Source: Amoebophrya sp. AT5.2
Taxonomy: Eukaryota > Sar > Dinophyceae > Syndiniales > Amoebophryaceae
Assembly (NCBI GenBank): GCA_005223375.1
Contig: RXOD01004224.1
Coordinates: forward strand, 1 to 25,788
Direction: 5' to 3'
DNA length: 25,788 bases
In this document: in pieces, positions 9,519 to 20,464 of the stretch
Layout: each line of letters starts with the position of its first letter
How positions within the stretch are numbered: the stretch's first letter is position 1
Translations under genes and position numbers: made by a program
Notes under the pieces: model-generated
Told to the model about the DNA's origin: nothing
Database searches by the model: none
What the model saw: the letters and a program-made list of their open reading frames with translations, nothing else

Positions 9519-10223
9519 CCTTAGATCCTTAGCTCTACAATGTTTGCGCTACGTACTGTTCTTCAGAAAGGCGTGTGTGTTAGTGAGAATGCTTGTTCCC
9601 AGGGACTATGATCTACCAGCAGTATCTCGGGGAGGCGGAGGGGGATGTTAGTGGTGCGATTGGTCCTGGAAACAAAGTGCGTCACAGTCAACTGTGTCAC
9701 GAGTGTTCAACATGAAAACTACTGGCTTCGCTTTCCAGAACTTCGCATTGGTGCCTTTGACACTTCTTGCACGAAGACGAAATTTACAATTAGAAGGGAT
9801 AGAGACGACGATCATATCGCGATATCAACATACCATGACCATCACAATCGCTTACTATATAGCAGCACGACGAAAGGAGCGGCTGGAACGAGGACGCACC
9901 AGAAGCAGGACGAAGAGCGACTTTGACGAGTTGTGCATCAAGCGTACTTTCTTACGAAGCGAAACTTTGACTTTCGCCTTCACGATCACGGGGCACGGAA
10001 AATGGTATCACACGCCAAGTGGAGGTCGAGGTTTAGCTTCACGCTCGTTCAGTTCACCGCGGCTGAAGACATGAGCATCCCGCGACTCGTAAATGGGACA
10101 AGCTGCATCAAACAGCCAAAAGTCAAGTTGCTTACACACGAAAGTGCTTTGTAAGGAGGTATCTTTGCATGTAGTTGGCTGACTGGTATCGACAGCTCTC
10201 ATTTCGCTTTCCGCTACCGATAC
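9519..10223. other. Intergenic spacer
   Basis: This 705 bp lies between the acidic coiled-coil gene and the disordered orphan. Plus-strand frames of up to about 125 codons exist but are basic and featureless with no clean start context. I see no RNA gene or repeat. Confidence 0.55.
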
Positions 10224-13200
10224 TTATCTCTCGGGACGACCCGCAGGCACAGCTGCAGCTTTACCAGCCGCTTGATTCTTTTTTACGTCTTCCAGCGTCC
10301 CTATCATCTTCAGTATCGCTCCCTTCTTTTCCTCCTCAGATTTTGTCGTTACCAGTTTTATCGACGCAGAAAGCACCTCTGCCAGAACCTTATCGCGGCC
10401 TTCCACCACTACATTATCGCCTCGTCCAACTCCATCATCGTGCTGAATTGCCGATGTTTCTCGTGGCAGCTCGACTATCGAGGGGGTTGCGGTTGCGTCC
10501 TCCAGTTTCGATTTTACTCGGCTCGGCCGCGCGGGCACTCGTCCTTCATGGAGACCAGTGGCTTTCGAAGCGTCCCCTGCCTGTTGCTCGACTTCGGGTA
10601 TATCGGGCTGTGCAGTGCTGACCAAACTCGAGCGGCGGGTGGTCACGCCGCTCCGGGGCGGACTTGTATCCGGAAAGCTAAGACGCTCGGTCGGCGTGTT
10701 TTCGGACGAGTCCTCACTTTCGCTTTGTGAACTACTTGTTCCACTTCCACTGTCATCATCGTCGTCTTCGCCGCCGCTCTCGCTAACCGGCTCGGATCCC
10801 GGGGCGCCCTCCCCCTCGAAGATTAAGAACGGCTTGTGCGTGTGCAGTGGCGCGTCGGAAGCGAAGGGGCCACGCTCCGTAAACCCAGTTCGCGCAGAAG
10901 ACACGACGTGGCGTTGCTGCTGTGTTGATGTTGAAGGAGCTCCTGTGATTGAAGCTGCAGGAGGCGCCTTTTTACTTATGATTCGTTTAACCGGCACAAC
11001 TTCAACCACTGTTGCGTCCTCGTCTGGCTCTGGTGGCGGTTTATGCATCAGCTTGGAAAGAACGTCATCGTGGATGTCGTCTATGGAGGCTCCCCACGCC
11101 TTGTGCGGCTTCAGCACCTGTCCGGGCAAGCTCGTCTCCGATTGCTCGGAAGACGAGGAGCTGTCTTCCCCGCCCTCCATGATGTCGTCATCCGGACCGG
11201 CTGCCTCGTCTTCCGCCTTCACGTTCGTCGATCGCGTAATATTCGCTTTCGCAGTACCGTTCTCGCGGTCGCCAGATGTTGAAGACGTCACAGCCGGCTC
11301 GACTTGCATCCATTTGCGGCCGACGCGCGTCCACTCCTTTTTCGGCTTCGCATTTAGCGAGGTATTGTTGGTTCCACTCGCCCCCGGCCCCGGGATGATC
11401 TGGATTGGTTTCCCATTGGGAGCGGCTTCGCCAGCAGTTGGGTGTGGGCCCACGGTTGCTCTATCGCCCCCACGCGGTAGCGGTGGGTCGGGAAATCCTG
11501 TTTCGCTCCGCGTCCGCTCTTCAAAAAAATCCGGGATTAGTTCGTCAATATCCGAGAAAGTTGGCTCGTCCACCTGCGCTCCCCCGGTAGCTCGTTCCGT
11601 CCCAACGACAGCTTCGTCCCCTTCCCCAGCAGCATCTGTGTCGTCGTCGTCGTCGCCGCCCTCCTCCACGAAAGCGCATGGCTCTGCGGCTTCCCCTTCC
11701 GCCGCCTCCATGCGCCCCATCAAGGGCGGATAGTCCCTTGGTGTAGTCGCGCTCTTGTTTTCCTCTTCAGGAGCGACAGCCACAAGCAAATCGTCCTCTA
11801 TGACGTCACCCTGGAGGTCCTCGTCTGGGTCAACACCGCCGACAGAGCTCTTGACGAGCAGCTTCAGTGTTTGGATAATTTCCTGGTGCTTCGCCAGCAG
11901 CTGCTTTCCTTCCAGACTAGGACTACTTGCTAGCGAAGTGTCTGGTCGATCTCCCCCTCCGGATAGGCGCTCGAGCACGGCAGCCGCCTCCCCCTCCGCC
12001 AGGCGCCGTGAGGACCGACGCGTGGACGTCCTCCGTTGATTTATTTCCGCACCGGCATCTCCAGCTTCGCCGGGAGTTGCTGAGAGCGACTTGAGCGTCT
12101 CGAGGATGGCCTGCTGGTTCTCATGAAGGGAGTCCTGAAGGGATCTCGCCATCTGCTCGTCCACTTCGGCTGCCTGTATCTCCGGCTGAAAGTTGTACTC
12201 GCTGAGCTTACTGGTCCTATCCTCATCTGCATCCTCGAGCCTTGCCCGCGATCGCGACAGCAGCGCCATTACTTGCCTTTCAATCGCTCTGCTGGGCCTC
12301 TTTGCTTCCTGTTGTTCCTTTTTCACGGCATCGAGTATCGACGTGCGTCTTGTTTCTGTCGGTTCCTCTTCTTGCACTGTTCCTTCGTCAGCCATCGTCA
12401 TCGTCCTGCTTACGCTCGATGCTCCCAGCCGCCGCGTCAGCTTCTTGTTCATCTCCATGCTCTCCACCTCCTCTTTTGTTTTTCTTTCTTCCAGTAGTTC
12501 CAGTCTTTTCCTTTCCACCTCTCTCTCTACTTCCGCTTGCCGCTCCTGTTCGGCCCGTTCTCGCAGCTCCTTGCGCATTTGCTCCAGGGTCGGTAGCGGC
12601 AGGGCTTTCGAGTCGGTGATGGACCGGTCGCACGGGTAAAAGTGGTTCCAAAGTTTCGCGCTGCCCTGGTGCTTCTGGCGACCATAGCTGCGCAGCGTCT
12701 TTCGGTACGCGCTTCCCGGCGAGTGGTGCAGACCGAACGGGATGTCGCGGGGAAACGCCGGAGGGCTTCTTGCGCTTTGTGTTTTGTCATTGTCTTTGTC
12801 ATTGTCTTTGGGCGGTCCTTTCTTGTTCACGGAGGGTCGTGCGCTTGCTCTTGGCGAAGCAGTAGGAACATCAACCGGCGGGGTGGTGGTCCCAGTTCCT
12901 GCGTTCTTTCCCTTCGCCTCGGCGGCGGCATGAAGCATGCTTTCCCGCGGTGACTTTCCCGAGAGGTGGCCGTACTTTACGCCAGGGTGCACCCGCGAGA
13001 GCTTGTCCTTAGAGATCTCGCGGCTCTCCTTAGAGATCTTCGCATCCTCACGACCGCTCGTGTTCTTCACTTCTGGCAACACTGGTTCTCCCTCCTGGTC
13101 CACCTTCCCCCGGTCGACATCCTCGTCGAGATTAGCTTTAGAGCCTTCATCCTCCTCGTCCTTGTCCTTATTTTCTTTACTCGACGGGGCGGGTCCTATC

Positions 13201-13887
13201 TGCAGTCTCTTTAAATACGCAATCATCTGCTTTTCCTGCTCAGGTCTATTGTAGGCCACGAAGTTTTCTCTCTCTTTGTTCTTTGCGTAAAACCGGAAGT
13301 GGTTCCACGTGTCAAAGCTGAGATCGTTGGCACTATAACCCTCGGTGGAGGTGGGCCCGGGCCGTTGGATGGGCGAGACGGAGTGACCAACGTCATTCCC
13401 GCCACGTGGGGTCTTCAACAAGTAGAACTGGCTGGGGGCAAGCTGTGGGTTCACGTCGTTCACTTGCGTTGTGTGGAGAAAGACGCGCTCAGTGTTCGTC
13501 CCGTCAGGAAGCCAGTGTGGCGGGAAGCCTGTCGTGCGGGGTATCTGAGAACCTCCATCATGTTGGTCTCCCTGGTTGTCGCGAAGAGCGCGCCAGAGCC
13601 CGTTATACGGCTGAAAATACTTGTGGGCCATGTCGTCGATGAAGTTGGTCTTGGTCTTGGTCGAGCAGTCTTTGCACGTAAGTGCCTCCGCTTTCTCGTC
13701 TCGACCTTCGGCGCCAACAGTGATGGTGCCTTCTACTCGTCCAGACTCCCACCGACCTGCTCTTCAGCTCTGCCTCTATAATTGTTCTTCCACACGACCC
13801 GCCCCGAATAGAGTTGTACCACTAGTCGCTACAACAGCATTGACGCCGGCAGCGTCGTGCTGCTCCTAGAACTTCTGCTGCTTCCAT
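10224..13887 (-). CDS. Acidic coiled-coil protein with a short 5' exon, about 1191 aa
   Basis: The long frame has an ATG at 13631, but the same frame continues upstream as clearly protein-like sequence: RWESGRVEGTITVGAEGRDEK, then EALTCKDCSTKTKTNFIDDM, with a CxxC pair. It is blocked by TGA at 13768-13766. An ATG at 13887 in good context (GAAAAATGG) opens a short exon. Joining 13887-13845 to 13756-10224 through a GT-AG intron keeps one frame; other donors of the same phase nearby also work. The N-terminal part (AHKYFQPYNGLWRALRDNQ) and the block around residues 350-455 (AKLWNHFYPCDRS, followed by a highly charged coiled coil with EQERQAEVEREVERKR) look ordered. The rest is acidic and low complexity with Asp/Glu/Ser runs. 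I do not recognise the family. A cytoskeletal role is a guess from coiled coil and composition. Confidence 0.75.
12783..12810. repeat. 12-bp tandem repeat in coding sequence
   Basis: Two exact copies of TTTGTCATTGTC plus the first four bases of a third. On the minus strand this encodes a duplicated Asp-Asn-Asp-Lys unit within a Lys/Asp-rich linker of the acidic coiled-coil protein. Confidence 0.85.
13757..13844 (-). other. Probable short intron in the acidic coiled-coil gene
   Basis: The proposed intron runs from CGGC|GTCAAT to GAGCAG|GTCGGTGG on the minus strand (88 bp) and is in phase. Alternative donors at 13835-13834 and 13832-13831, and another acceptor at GAAGAG|CAGG, are also in phase. 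The existence of an intron is better supported than its exact ends. Confidence 0.45.
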
Positions 13888-14546
13888 TTTTCAGTGTGTG
13901 CTGTAGAAACAAAACCTCAATTACAGATGAGCTCAAGGTCGTCTGGGGGATGCGCATGCTAATTTTTGTATGAAATCTCGGCGGGGGGAGGGGGGGGGAC
14001 GGTACTTAACATTCAAACTTCTGAACGAGGTCGGTGGAGCATCCTGCAGGTCGTGGGACGGGATGATTCGTTGAAAGGATAGAGAATCAAAAATGTTGCA
14101 AGTAGGTCGACCAACACCAGACTGAATCAATTTTACAACGGTCGTGTCTCCAACGAACGATGACGTTGTTTTTTCGACCGACGAATCACGGAACAAGCTC
14201 CTTCATCAACCGGACTGCAATCTTCGGCGATCACGAAAGAAACGTAGTTACAATCCGAAACAGAAACCGAATCCACAAGAAGTACGAGCAAGAAGCGAGA
14301 AGTGTGGAACAACACATGCATTCATCAAACGAAAGGCTCAAAAGTCACTCAACCACCCGCTGGGTTTTTCTATCTTCAACTTCATCAGGGTCGTTCGTCT
14401 TCATCCACCATCAAAAATCAACTATCGTGAGCGAGAGATAAAGTTGTATCCTGATGGTTGCAAACGCTACTACTTTTCCACCGTCTCGGTCTCGGCCTCC
14501 ACCCCCCAGAAGTGGCAGTAGATGTAGCAGACACGACAACACACGG
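13888..14546. other. Intergenic spacer with G-rich tract
   Basis: This 659 bp separates the single-pass membrane protein gene from the ATG at 13887. At 13983-13998 the plus strand carries G6-A-G9, which reads as a pyrimidine tract on the transcribed strand. Frames in the spacer are short and unconvincing on both strands. Confidence 0.6.
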
Positions 14547-15695
14547 CTAGGGCATTTGCAGGAATGCATCGTCGTCGCCCGGACGAACGTCGTGTGCTCT
14601 TGCTGGAGGTTGCGCAGGAGCCGCTCCTCCAGCGGGTTGAGGCGCCACTCCAGGTCCAGGAGGTGGCACCTGCTGCTGCGGATTACCTCCCCCCGCAGGC
14701 ACCGGATTTCTTGCTCCGGCGGGTGGTCCCTGTTGTGCGGGTGGATTCGCTGCAGCCGCCGGACCCGCGCCCCCACCCGCTGCAGGTACTAGTTGCCCTG
14801 CTGGCTGTGGCTGCTGCACTGGCGCCTGCGCCGTCGCGTTATTTGCCTGCATACCTCGCTTGATGAACTCTTTGTCTGGCAGGACGTTCGCGAGCAGAAT
14901 GACGACGCAGATGGAGAGCACCGCGACGAAGACCGGAATGAGCAGGTAGCAAGTGACCCACCGGCAGTGGTTGCGGTCCTTCGGCGGTTCTTCCTCGTAC
15001 TCCCCGGGCTTGGCCCCGGTCGCCCACTCGTACCACGTCTGCTCCGGTTCCTCACCCTGATGTTGTTCCTGCGCGTTGTACTTCAAGTTCGTCTGTGCTG
15101 TTCTCCGAGGGGGCGGCGGGGGCGCTCCCGCTCTCGCCGAGTACATGGAGTCTTTGTTCCTCATCTTCCCGCCGCTGCCCTTCATCGTCCCCTTGCCTTT
15201 GCTCTTGCTTCTAGCCAGCGGGGCATTCGACGAGTAGCTCGGCGGCTGCTGCTGGTAATCGTAATTTCCCCCCCTGTACTGAGAAACTGTACTGGGGTCA
15301 CGCTGCCGCATAGACATCATGGATCCCGGGCGAGGGTCTACTTTTCCACCGCCTCCCTTGCTCATCATAGAGCCGGGCCGGCTGTTCGATCGGGAATAGC
15401 CGCCTTTATTGCCATAATTCGATGACCCGGGTCCGCGCGGCGTTCCACCCGGTCCGCCCGCATATGTTCCATGCGGATACATGTTGGGCTCCACCGACGT
15501 CGACGACATGGGAGCACCCGCCCCCTGCTGTTGGTAGCTGCCGCTGGGGTATATCTCCTCGCGGGTGGTGCTGCGCGAAAAGCCCTTGCTACTACTGTTC
15601 CGCACCGGACCCTTGCCCTTCTTGCCGCTTCCTGGAGGTGCGGGAACACGACCGTAGGAGCTCCCGTAGCTCCGCTGGGAATCGTCCATTTCCAT
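14547..15695 (-). CDS. Single-pass membrane protein with disordered ends, 382 aa
   Basis: Single frame from the ATG at 15695 to TAG at 14549-14547. The N-terminal 240 residues are rich in Ser, Gly, Tyr, Arg and Lys. They include two copies of RPGSMMS about 20 residues apart, a run of five prolines, and a more acidic part with TWYEWATGAKPGEYEEEPP. One strong membrane helix follows at about 243-270 (VTCYLLIPVFVAVLSICVVI). The last 110 residues are Pro/Ala/Gln/Gly repeats ending DDDAFLQMP. There is no N-terminal signal peptide, and Lys/Arg are dense before the helix, so the N-terminus is probably cytosolic and the helix acts as a signal anchor (inference). The frame is open upstream of the ATG, but no earlier ATG occurs before the TAA. 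No family recognised. Confidence 0.75.
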   Translation of the reverse strand: MEMDDSQRSYGSSYGRVPAPPGSGKKGKGPVRNSSSKGFSRSTTREEIYPSGSYQQQGAGAPMSSTSVEPNMYPHGTYAGGPGGTPRGPGSSNYGNKGGYSRSNSRPGSMMSKGGGGKVDPRPGSMMSMRQRDPSTVSQYRGGNYDYQQQPPSYSSNAPLARSKSKGKGTMKGSGGKMRNKDSMYSARAGAPPPPPRRTAQTNLKYNAQEQHQGEEPEQTWYEWATGAKPGEYEEEPPKDRNHCRWVTCYLLIPVFVAVLSICVVILLANVLPDKEFIKRGMQANNATAQAPVQQPQPAGQLVPAAGGGAGPAAAANPPAQQGPPAGARNPVPAGGGNPQQQVPPPGPGVAPQPAGGAAPAQPPARAHDVRPGDDDAFLQMP

Positions 15696-16416
15696 CGAGG
15701 CGGAAGCTCTGGTTCTCGTCGCGAGACTAACACTGACGTAGTCAGCGTTGTAGTCGTGTGGAAATGTTGAATAAATTTAGGTGAGCACGACCAACATCAA
15801 AACATCCAAGACTAGGATAGACGCAAAATAGAACAGGGATATGGAAGATTCTGTCAGTGGGGTCCTGAATTCAATTTCATCAAACATCAAATCAATAGGC
15901 ACGGGGGCAGCCATAAATACTGAGGGACTTCGACATCCGCTTCCAATTTAAGTTTACATTTCTTTGACGCGAAACCGAAAGCACATCCGGAGCACGACCA
16001 TATTTAAACATTTACATGATCAATAAAACCGAGCCTGAAGAGGAAGACACACCAAAATTTCATTGAATCGGACTCCGAAGATAAGAACCTTTTTGCTGGA
16101 TCCAACCGACAACAGAAGAATCACTTTCAGTATCCGATAAGCGATCGCTGAGAGATACATCAGATACAGACTTTTAAAGAATTTGCACATTCTTCGGTTT
16201 CGAGTCAATCATGGACGTGGAGATTGTTCATACGCATAGAAGTGAGGAAGAGGACTGTTAGTTTAAGTAGTTGATCACGACCAGCGGCAGGTTGTGGTTT
16301 CCAGGCTCGCCGCTATGTTCGTCCCCCGCCTCCGCTTGAAGCAGCTGAGGCGTGTTTCCTAATGTAAAATGTGTTGAAAATAATTTGAGTTTACGATTTG
16401 TTGCGAAAAATAAGCA
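15696..16416. other. Intergenic spacer, AT-richer
   Basis: This 721 bp lies between the synergin-like gene and the membrane protein gene. It is visibly AT-richer than its neighbours. The one minus-strand frame (16208-16020, about 60 codons) has no supporting feature. I see nothing else here. Confidence 0.6.
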
Positions 16417-19400
16417 TCACTTCTGCGTGGGAACGACCAAGCGCACAGCGTTTAAGCACTGTGCCAGGTGCATCTGGTTCTGGTGCAGCAGTGCGGCGTG
16501 TTTTGCGTCACTACTGGAGAAATCGCAGCCGCCCAGCCCGCATGTGTGGCAAAGGTTGTTGCTTCTTCCCTGCCCTGCACTTACACTTTGTTCTTCGTGC
16601 GCTTCATTCAGAAAACCGTCCGGATCGGTGGCTTGATTCAGCAGCAGCTTTAGTTTTTCTCCCGAGGAGGACGAGGACGTCGCGGTCGACGGAGGCTCGC
16701 GACAGAAAACCCGTTCAATCAGGTTTTTGTTGCGGGAAAAGAACGCCTGCAGCTGCGTCGCCCGCACAGCAAGCTCGTGCGTGGCGTGCGCGAAGAACGA
16801 CAGTCGCCACAACAACCGCTGCAGAACCAAAGTGCGATACAGGAAGCTGCACAGCTGCACACTGCGCGCAGAATCTGGCGGCTCGGAGTCTGGAGGATCG
16901 TTTGGTCGGAAAAGTGATAGAGTCGGACAGGTGCAAATGCAATTGACATCGTAAGTATCGACGTTCTTGTTTCGTGAGGACGAGTGGAAAGATACTAGGG
17001 ATACTACTACTAGCGAGCGTGAGCGACTAGGATAAAAACTACGTATACATAAGTAAACGACAACATAGTACTTTTGTCGAAGTGCTCCAGAATGCGTTCC
17101 AAGGTGACGTCGTCGCCGACTTTCGGGCTCGTGCCTCCCTCCCCGGGAGATGTGGCTCCACTGGCTTCGCTCCCGCCGCATTGCTCCACGACTTGCTCCG
17201 ACAGGGCGTTCAAGGCTTGAAACTCCAACTTCTCCCCCTCTACATGGCGCGCGGGGGAGTTTGGCGGCGCGTCCGGGAATTTGTGTGCGCACGCCTTCCA
17301 CAGGTTGGCCTTGCGGAGCACGAGGAGTCGCGACTGCACGGCGCTGCGGATCGCCGCTAAAGTTTCACGCGGCGGGATCGACGCCGAGTCGGCCGTGCTG
17401 GCCAGCAGCTCTCCCACGTGACGGTGGAGCTGTGCGAGCGCACCGGAACCCTGGGTTTCGGGAGCGAAGTGCGAGTCGAAGGCTTGCAGATAGGAGGACG
17501 GCAGCTTGCCCCGGACATTGGCGACACTCTCCAGGTACTTGCTGCTGGAAGACGAAGAAGAGCTGCAGGACGATGGGGGTGCGGCCGCGGGGTGCTCGTT
17601 GTCGGTGTCTGGGCCGCCGTCACCTCCGTCAGCAGTGGCTGATAAGCCAGCAAATGGGTCATCATCAACTGCTGCACTCGTCGACGAGGATGCGGGCTGC
17701 CCGATGCCTCCCCACCGGCTGGAACCGCTTCCACCAAGATCAGTACCCTGGTGAAGACGGTTCATCCTGTCTTCATACGTCCGTATCACCTGCTCCGGCA
17801 GCCATGAGTCTTGGATTTCGTCGCAGAGAAAGAGCACGCGGTCTATCGCGTCCCCTGCTACCAGGTTCAAGACAACGCTCGCAAACCGACTTCCTACTGC
17901 TCTTTCCTCGTCCTTCGGCAGCGGTGCAGCTGCAGACTGGAAGTCATCCATTGCCGAGGAAGGAGCTGCAGCTGACGATGCGTGTGGTGGAGCAAGAGCA
18001 TCTTCATGGTCGGCAGGACGAGAAGATCCAAGCGCATCTGCTTCTCCGTCACCAGGCGCTCCACTAGCAGCAGTGTGCGGTCCTTGAACTTGAAGCCCTG
18101 CGCCGTTTTCTACGAATACCGCGCCCGCGAGCAAATCGTCGTCGACTCCACCGTTCATGTGGAAGGAGGCGGGAGAGGACGGAGCAGGCGAGCCCTTCGG
18201 AAGACCTCCCGTTGCCGACGCCGCGGCAAAGGCGGCGTCCCAGTCCCGGGCAGCAGGCGGGCCGGGAGATGGCGACGACAAGTCGAACACATTCCCACCC
18301 GTCGTGCTGGACGAGGAAGCATGGGCTGCTTCGGACGCGCCGAAACTTCCCCACTCATCTTCATCACCGTCCCCTTTGGGGGCTGCCACTGCTTCTGAAA
18401 AGACTCCGCCGTTGTCAGGTGCGGGAGTCGACGAGGGGGCACCGAAATCGCCCCAATCGTCATCGTCCTGCGCCTGGGTAGAAATTTGCGGCTGCGTGGT
18501 CGGTTGTGCGGTTTCTGCCACGGATGCGGGGGTTGACGATGCCGCGTTCATGTGCGAAGAAGGGGGCGCGGGTGACGCTAGCTCATCCAGTGCGCGCATC
18601 GGATCGTCGTGCGTCGCAGACGTAGCGGCATCGAAAGCAGCGAAAGTATCTGTCGGGGCTCCTGTTGTAGTTACGGTTGTCGGCGGAAGAGGAGCGGGAG
18701 TTCCTGCTGACTGGAATGCGAAGTCGTCTTCCGCGCTAGCGCCACCAGCCTGGAAAGACGAGAAAGATGCCAGGTCAGCCGCGTGCGCCTGTGCGGTGTG
18801 GTCGACGTGTGTGGCGTCAAAAATGCCAGATGTTGGTGCCCCGGCAGCTGTTCCAAAGTCGAAAGAGCCTGCCGCCGCCGCGACCCCTCCGTCGTTCGAG
18901 GTCCCTGCTACAGGCAATGCTGCAAAAGCCGACCCAGCGCCGCTCAAGGACATGTCGAAGTTGTCAATGCTGGGCACAGCCATTCCACCGCCACCGACTA
19001 CACCTCCCGGTGCAGCAGCAGGGGTCGGAGTGCCTGCAGCTGTATCCGCATCTGCCCAGAACGGCCCGTGTCCTGCAACCGAGACTCCGACGGTTCCAAC
19101 CTCCACCGCGGCAGGCGGCCCACCCAGCGGCCCGTTTGCTCCACCCGGATGAACCACCACGGGGGCAACGCCAACACCAACACCGGCTGCTGGCGCTACG
19201 TCTTTTTCAACCAAGTCGTCGAAAGCGTCCCACACCGCTCCCCCAGTTTTCACCTCCGCCACACCTGTTGCTGTTACTGCGCCAAAGTCGCCCCATTCGT
19301 CGTCTGCGGCATTGTCGACGGCCGGTGGTCCTCCCTGTGCCGTTCCTATTCCGCCTGTTGTAGCTGCGTGCGACGCGGCGCTCACTTGTCCTTGTGGAGC

Positions 19401-20464
19401 TGCGGGTGCGTTGCTTGCAAATGCGCCTCCTCCTCCGTCATCAAAATCACCCCAGTCGTCGTTCGCAGCCCCGGCCTGCTGAGAAAAATCATCAACATTG
19501 TGCGACGGCGTTCCACCGAAATTTCGCGGGCCAGTTGGGGTCGCCGTCGCTGTTCCTGGAACTACAGCTGGCGTCGGCGTGCTTGTCGGAAACAAATCGA
19601 GATTGATGTCCAGGCCCGGCGAAGGCGTTGGAGCACCCGGCGCAGACGACGAGGCGCTACCACCTACTTGGACTCGCTGTTGGTTCTGCGGCGTGACCGG
19701 AGGTTGGTCGGGAGAAGCCATCACCATACCCGCAGTCGGACTCGCGAACACCTGCGATTTTTTCCGAAATAGTGTTTAAAAATTGTCATTCTTTCATTCA
19801 TGCTCAAGAAGGAGCTATCACTATCCATCACGCAAGAGTGGGATGCGCAACTAACAAGCGCGTGGTCCTCGGAAAAAAAGCATCATAATCGAAGACCAAC
19901 TTGAGATGATCGTACCTGCTGCCCCGACGCGATGCCACTCATTGCCGGGTTTGTCATTCCCTCTGCCTGCGTCATGATGCCTCCACTTGTTCCCGACCGC
20001 CCCATGATTTCCTGCGCTGCCATAGTACCTCCCCTCGTTCCCATCATCAGCGGATTCGGTATTCCTTCAAAGTTGGGCAACTGCAGCGCCTGCGGGTTCT
20101 GTGAGAACACATGCTGAATCTGCATGATCCCCCCAGCCTGCACCTGGAAGATCAGGCGACATGCGATTGCGAACTCTGCGAATCCCAAGCCCCCGGTCGA
20201 CTGCCAATCCGCCAGCGTCCAGATTTGCTTCAGTTGGGGCTTCGTCAGCATGCTCGCGCGACTGAGAAAGTCGAAGGCGGGGCGGCCGGAGAGCCGGAGG
20301 TTCGGCGTAGTGTCCACGGGGTTCGCGATCGCGGGAGCTCCGGAATTCCCGGGGGCTGGCTCGTGCGCGGCCCGCCACAACTGGGTGTAGTAAGCGATCT
20401 CCTGGGGCCAGAGACACTGCGGCAAGCGCTGCTGGACGAGCTCGAGACTCAGTTGGAAGGACAT
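16417..20464 (-). CDS. Gamma-synergin-like clathrin/AP-1 adaptor with EH domain, three exons
   Basis: Exons 20464-19916, 19751-17072 and 16889-16417 give 1233 residues in frame. Residues 20-115 form an EH domain, which binds NPF peptides: AYYTQLW, then LTKPQLKQIWTLADWQSTGG and LGFAEFAIACRL. The calcium loop lacks its usual acidic residues, and the first helix pair carries a Pro/Ala insert. A long disordered middle holds acidic motifs DDWGDFDD (W near 283), DEWGDFG (near 336), DDDWGDFG (near 615) and DEWGSFG (near 649). WGDF fits the aromatic-G-[DEP]-aromatic motif read by gamma-adaptin and GGA ear domains. Helical C-terminal parts (SRFASVVLNLVAGDAIDRVL; KANLWKACAHKF) lead to CHTCGLGGCDFSSS and HLAQCLNAVRLVVP, resembling the Cys-containing synergin C-terminus. 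The expected role is Golgi/endosome trafficking with AP-1. EH assignment is strong; the synergin label rests on architecture. The start is the first ATG after an open, basic, ATG-less stretch. Confidence 0.83.
16890..17071 (-). other. Intron 2 of the synergin-like gene (182 bp, GT-AG)
   Basis: Donor GACAAAA|GTACTA and acceptor GATCCTCCAG|ACTCCG on the minus strand. Phase 1, joining ERILEHFDK through Asn to SEPPDSARS. Both frames stay open well past the junction, so other acceptors upstream in the intron are possible; this one has the best pyrimidine context. Confidence 0.7.
19752..19915 (-). other. Intron 1 of the synergin-like gene (164 bp, GT-AG)
   Basis: Donor CAGCAG|GTACGA and acceptor AAATCGCAG|GTGTTC on the minus strand. 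Phase 0, joining SGIASGQQ to VFASPTAG. Both flanking frames are open up to the junctions. Confidence 0.85.

Noticed and set aside
10558..11733. 391-codon plus-strand open frame
   Set aside because: Lies entirely antisense to the long acidic coiled-coil gene. Its Ser/Pro/Gly/Val-rich composition is what the complement of Asp/Glu/Ala/Gly-rich codons gives.
16020..16208. 62-codon hydrophobic minus-strand frame
   Set aside because: Lies in AT-rich spacer, where hydrophobic codons arise easily, with no support from context.
18157..19772. Two plus-strand open frames of about 330 codons
   Set aside because: Both are antisense to the Ala/Gly/Pro-rich middle of the synergin-like gene, where GC-rich third positions suppress stops. 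The minus frame has the WGDF motifs.
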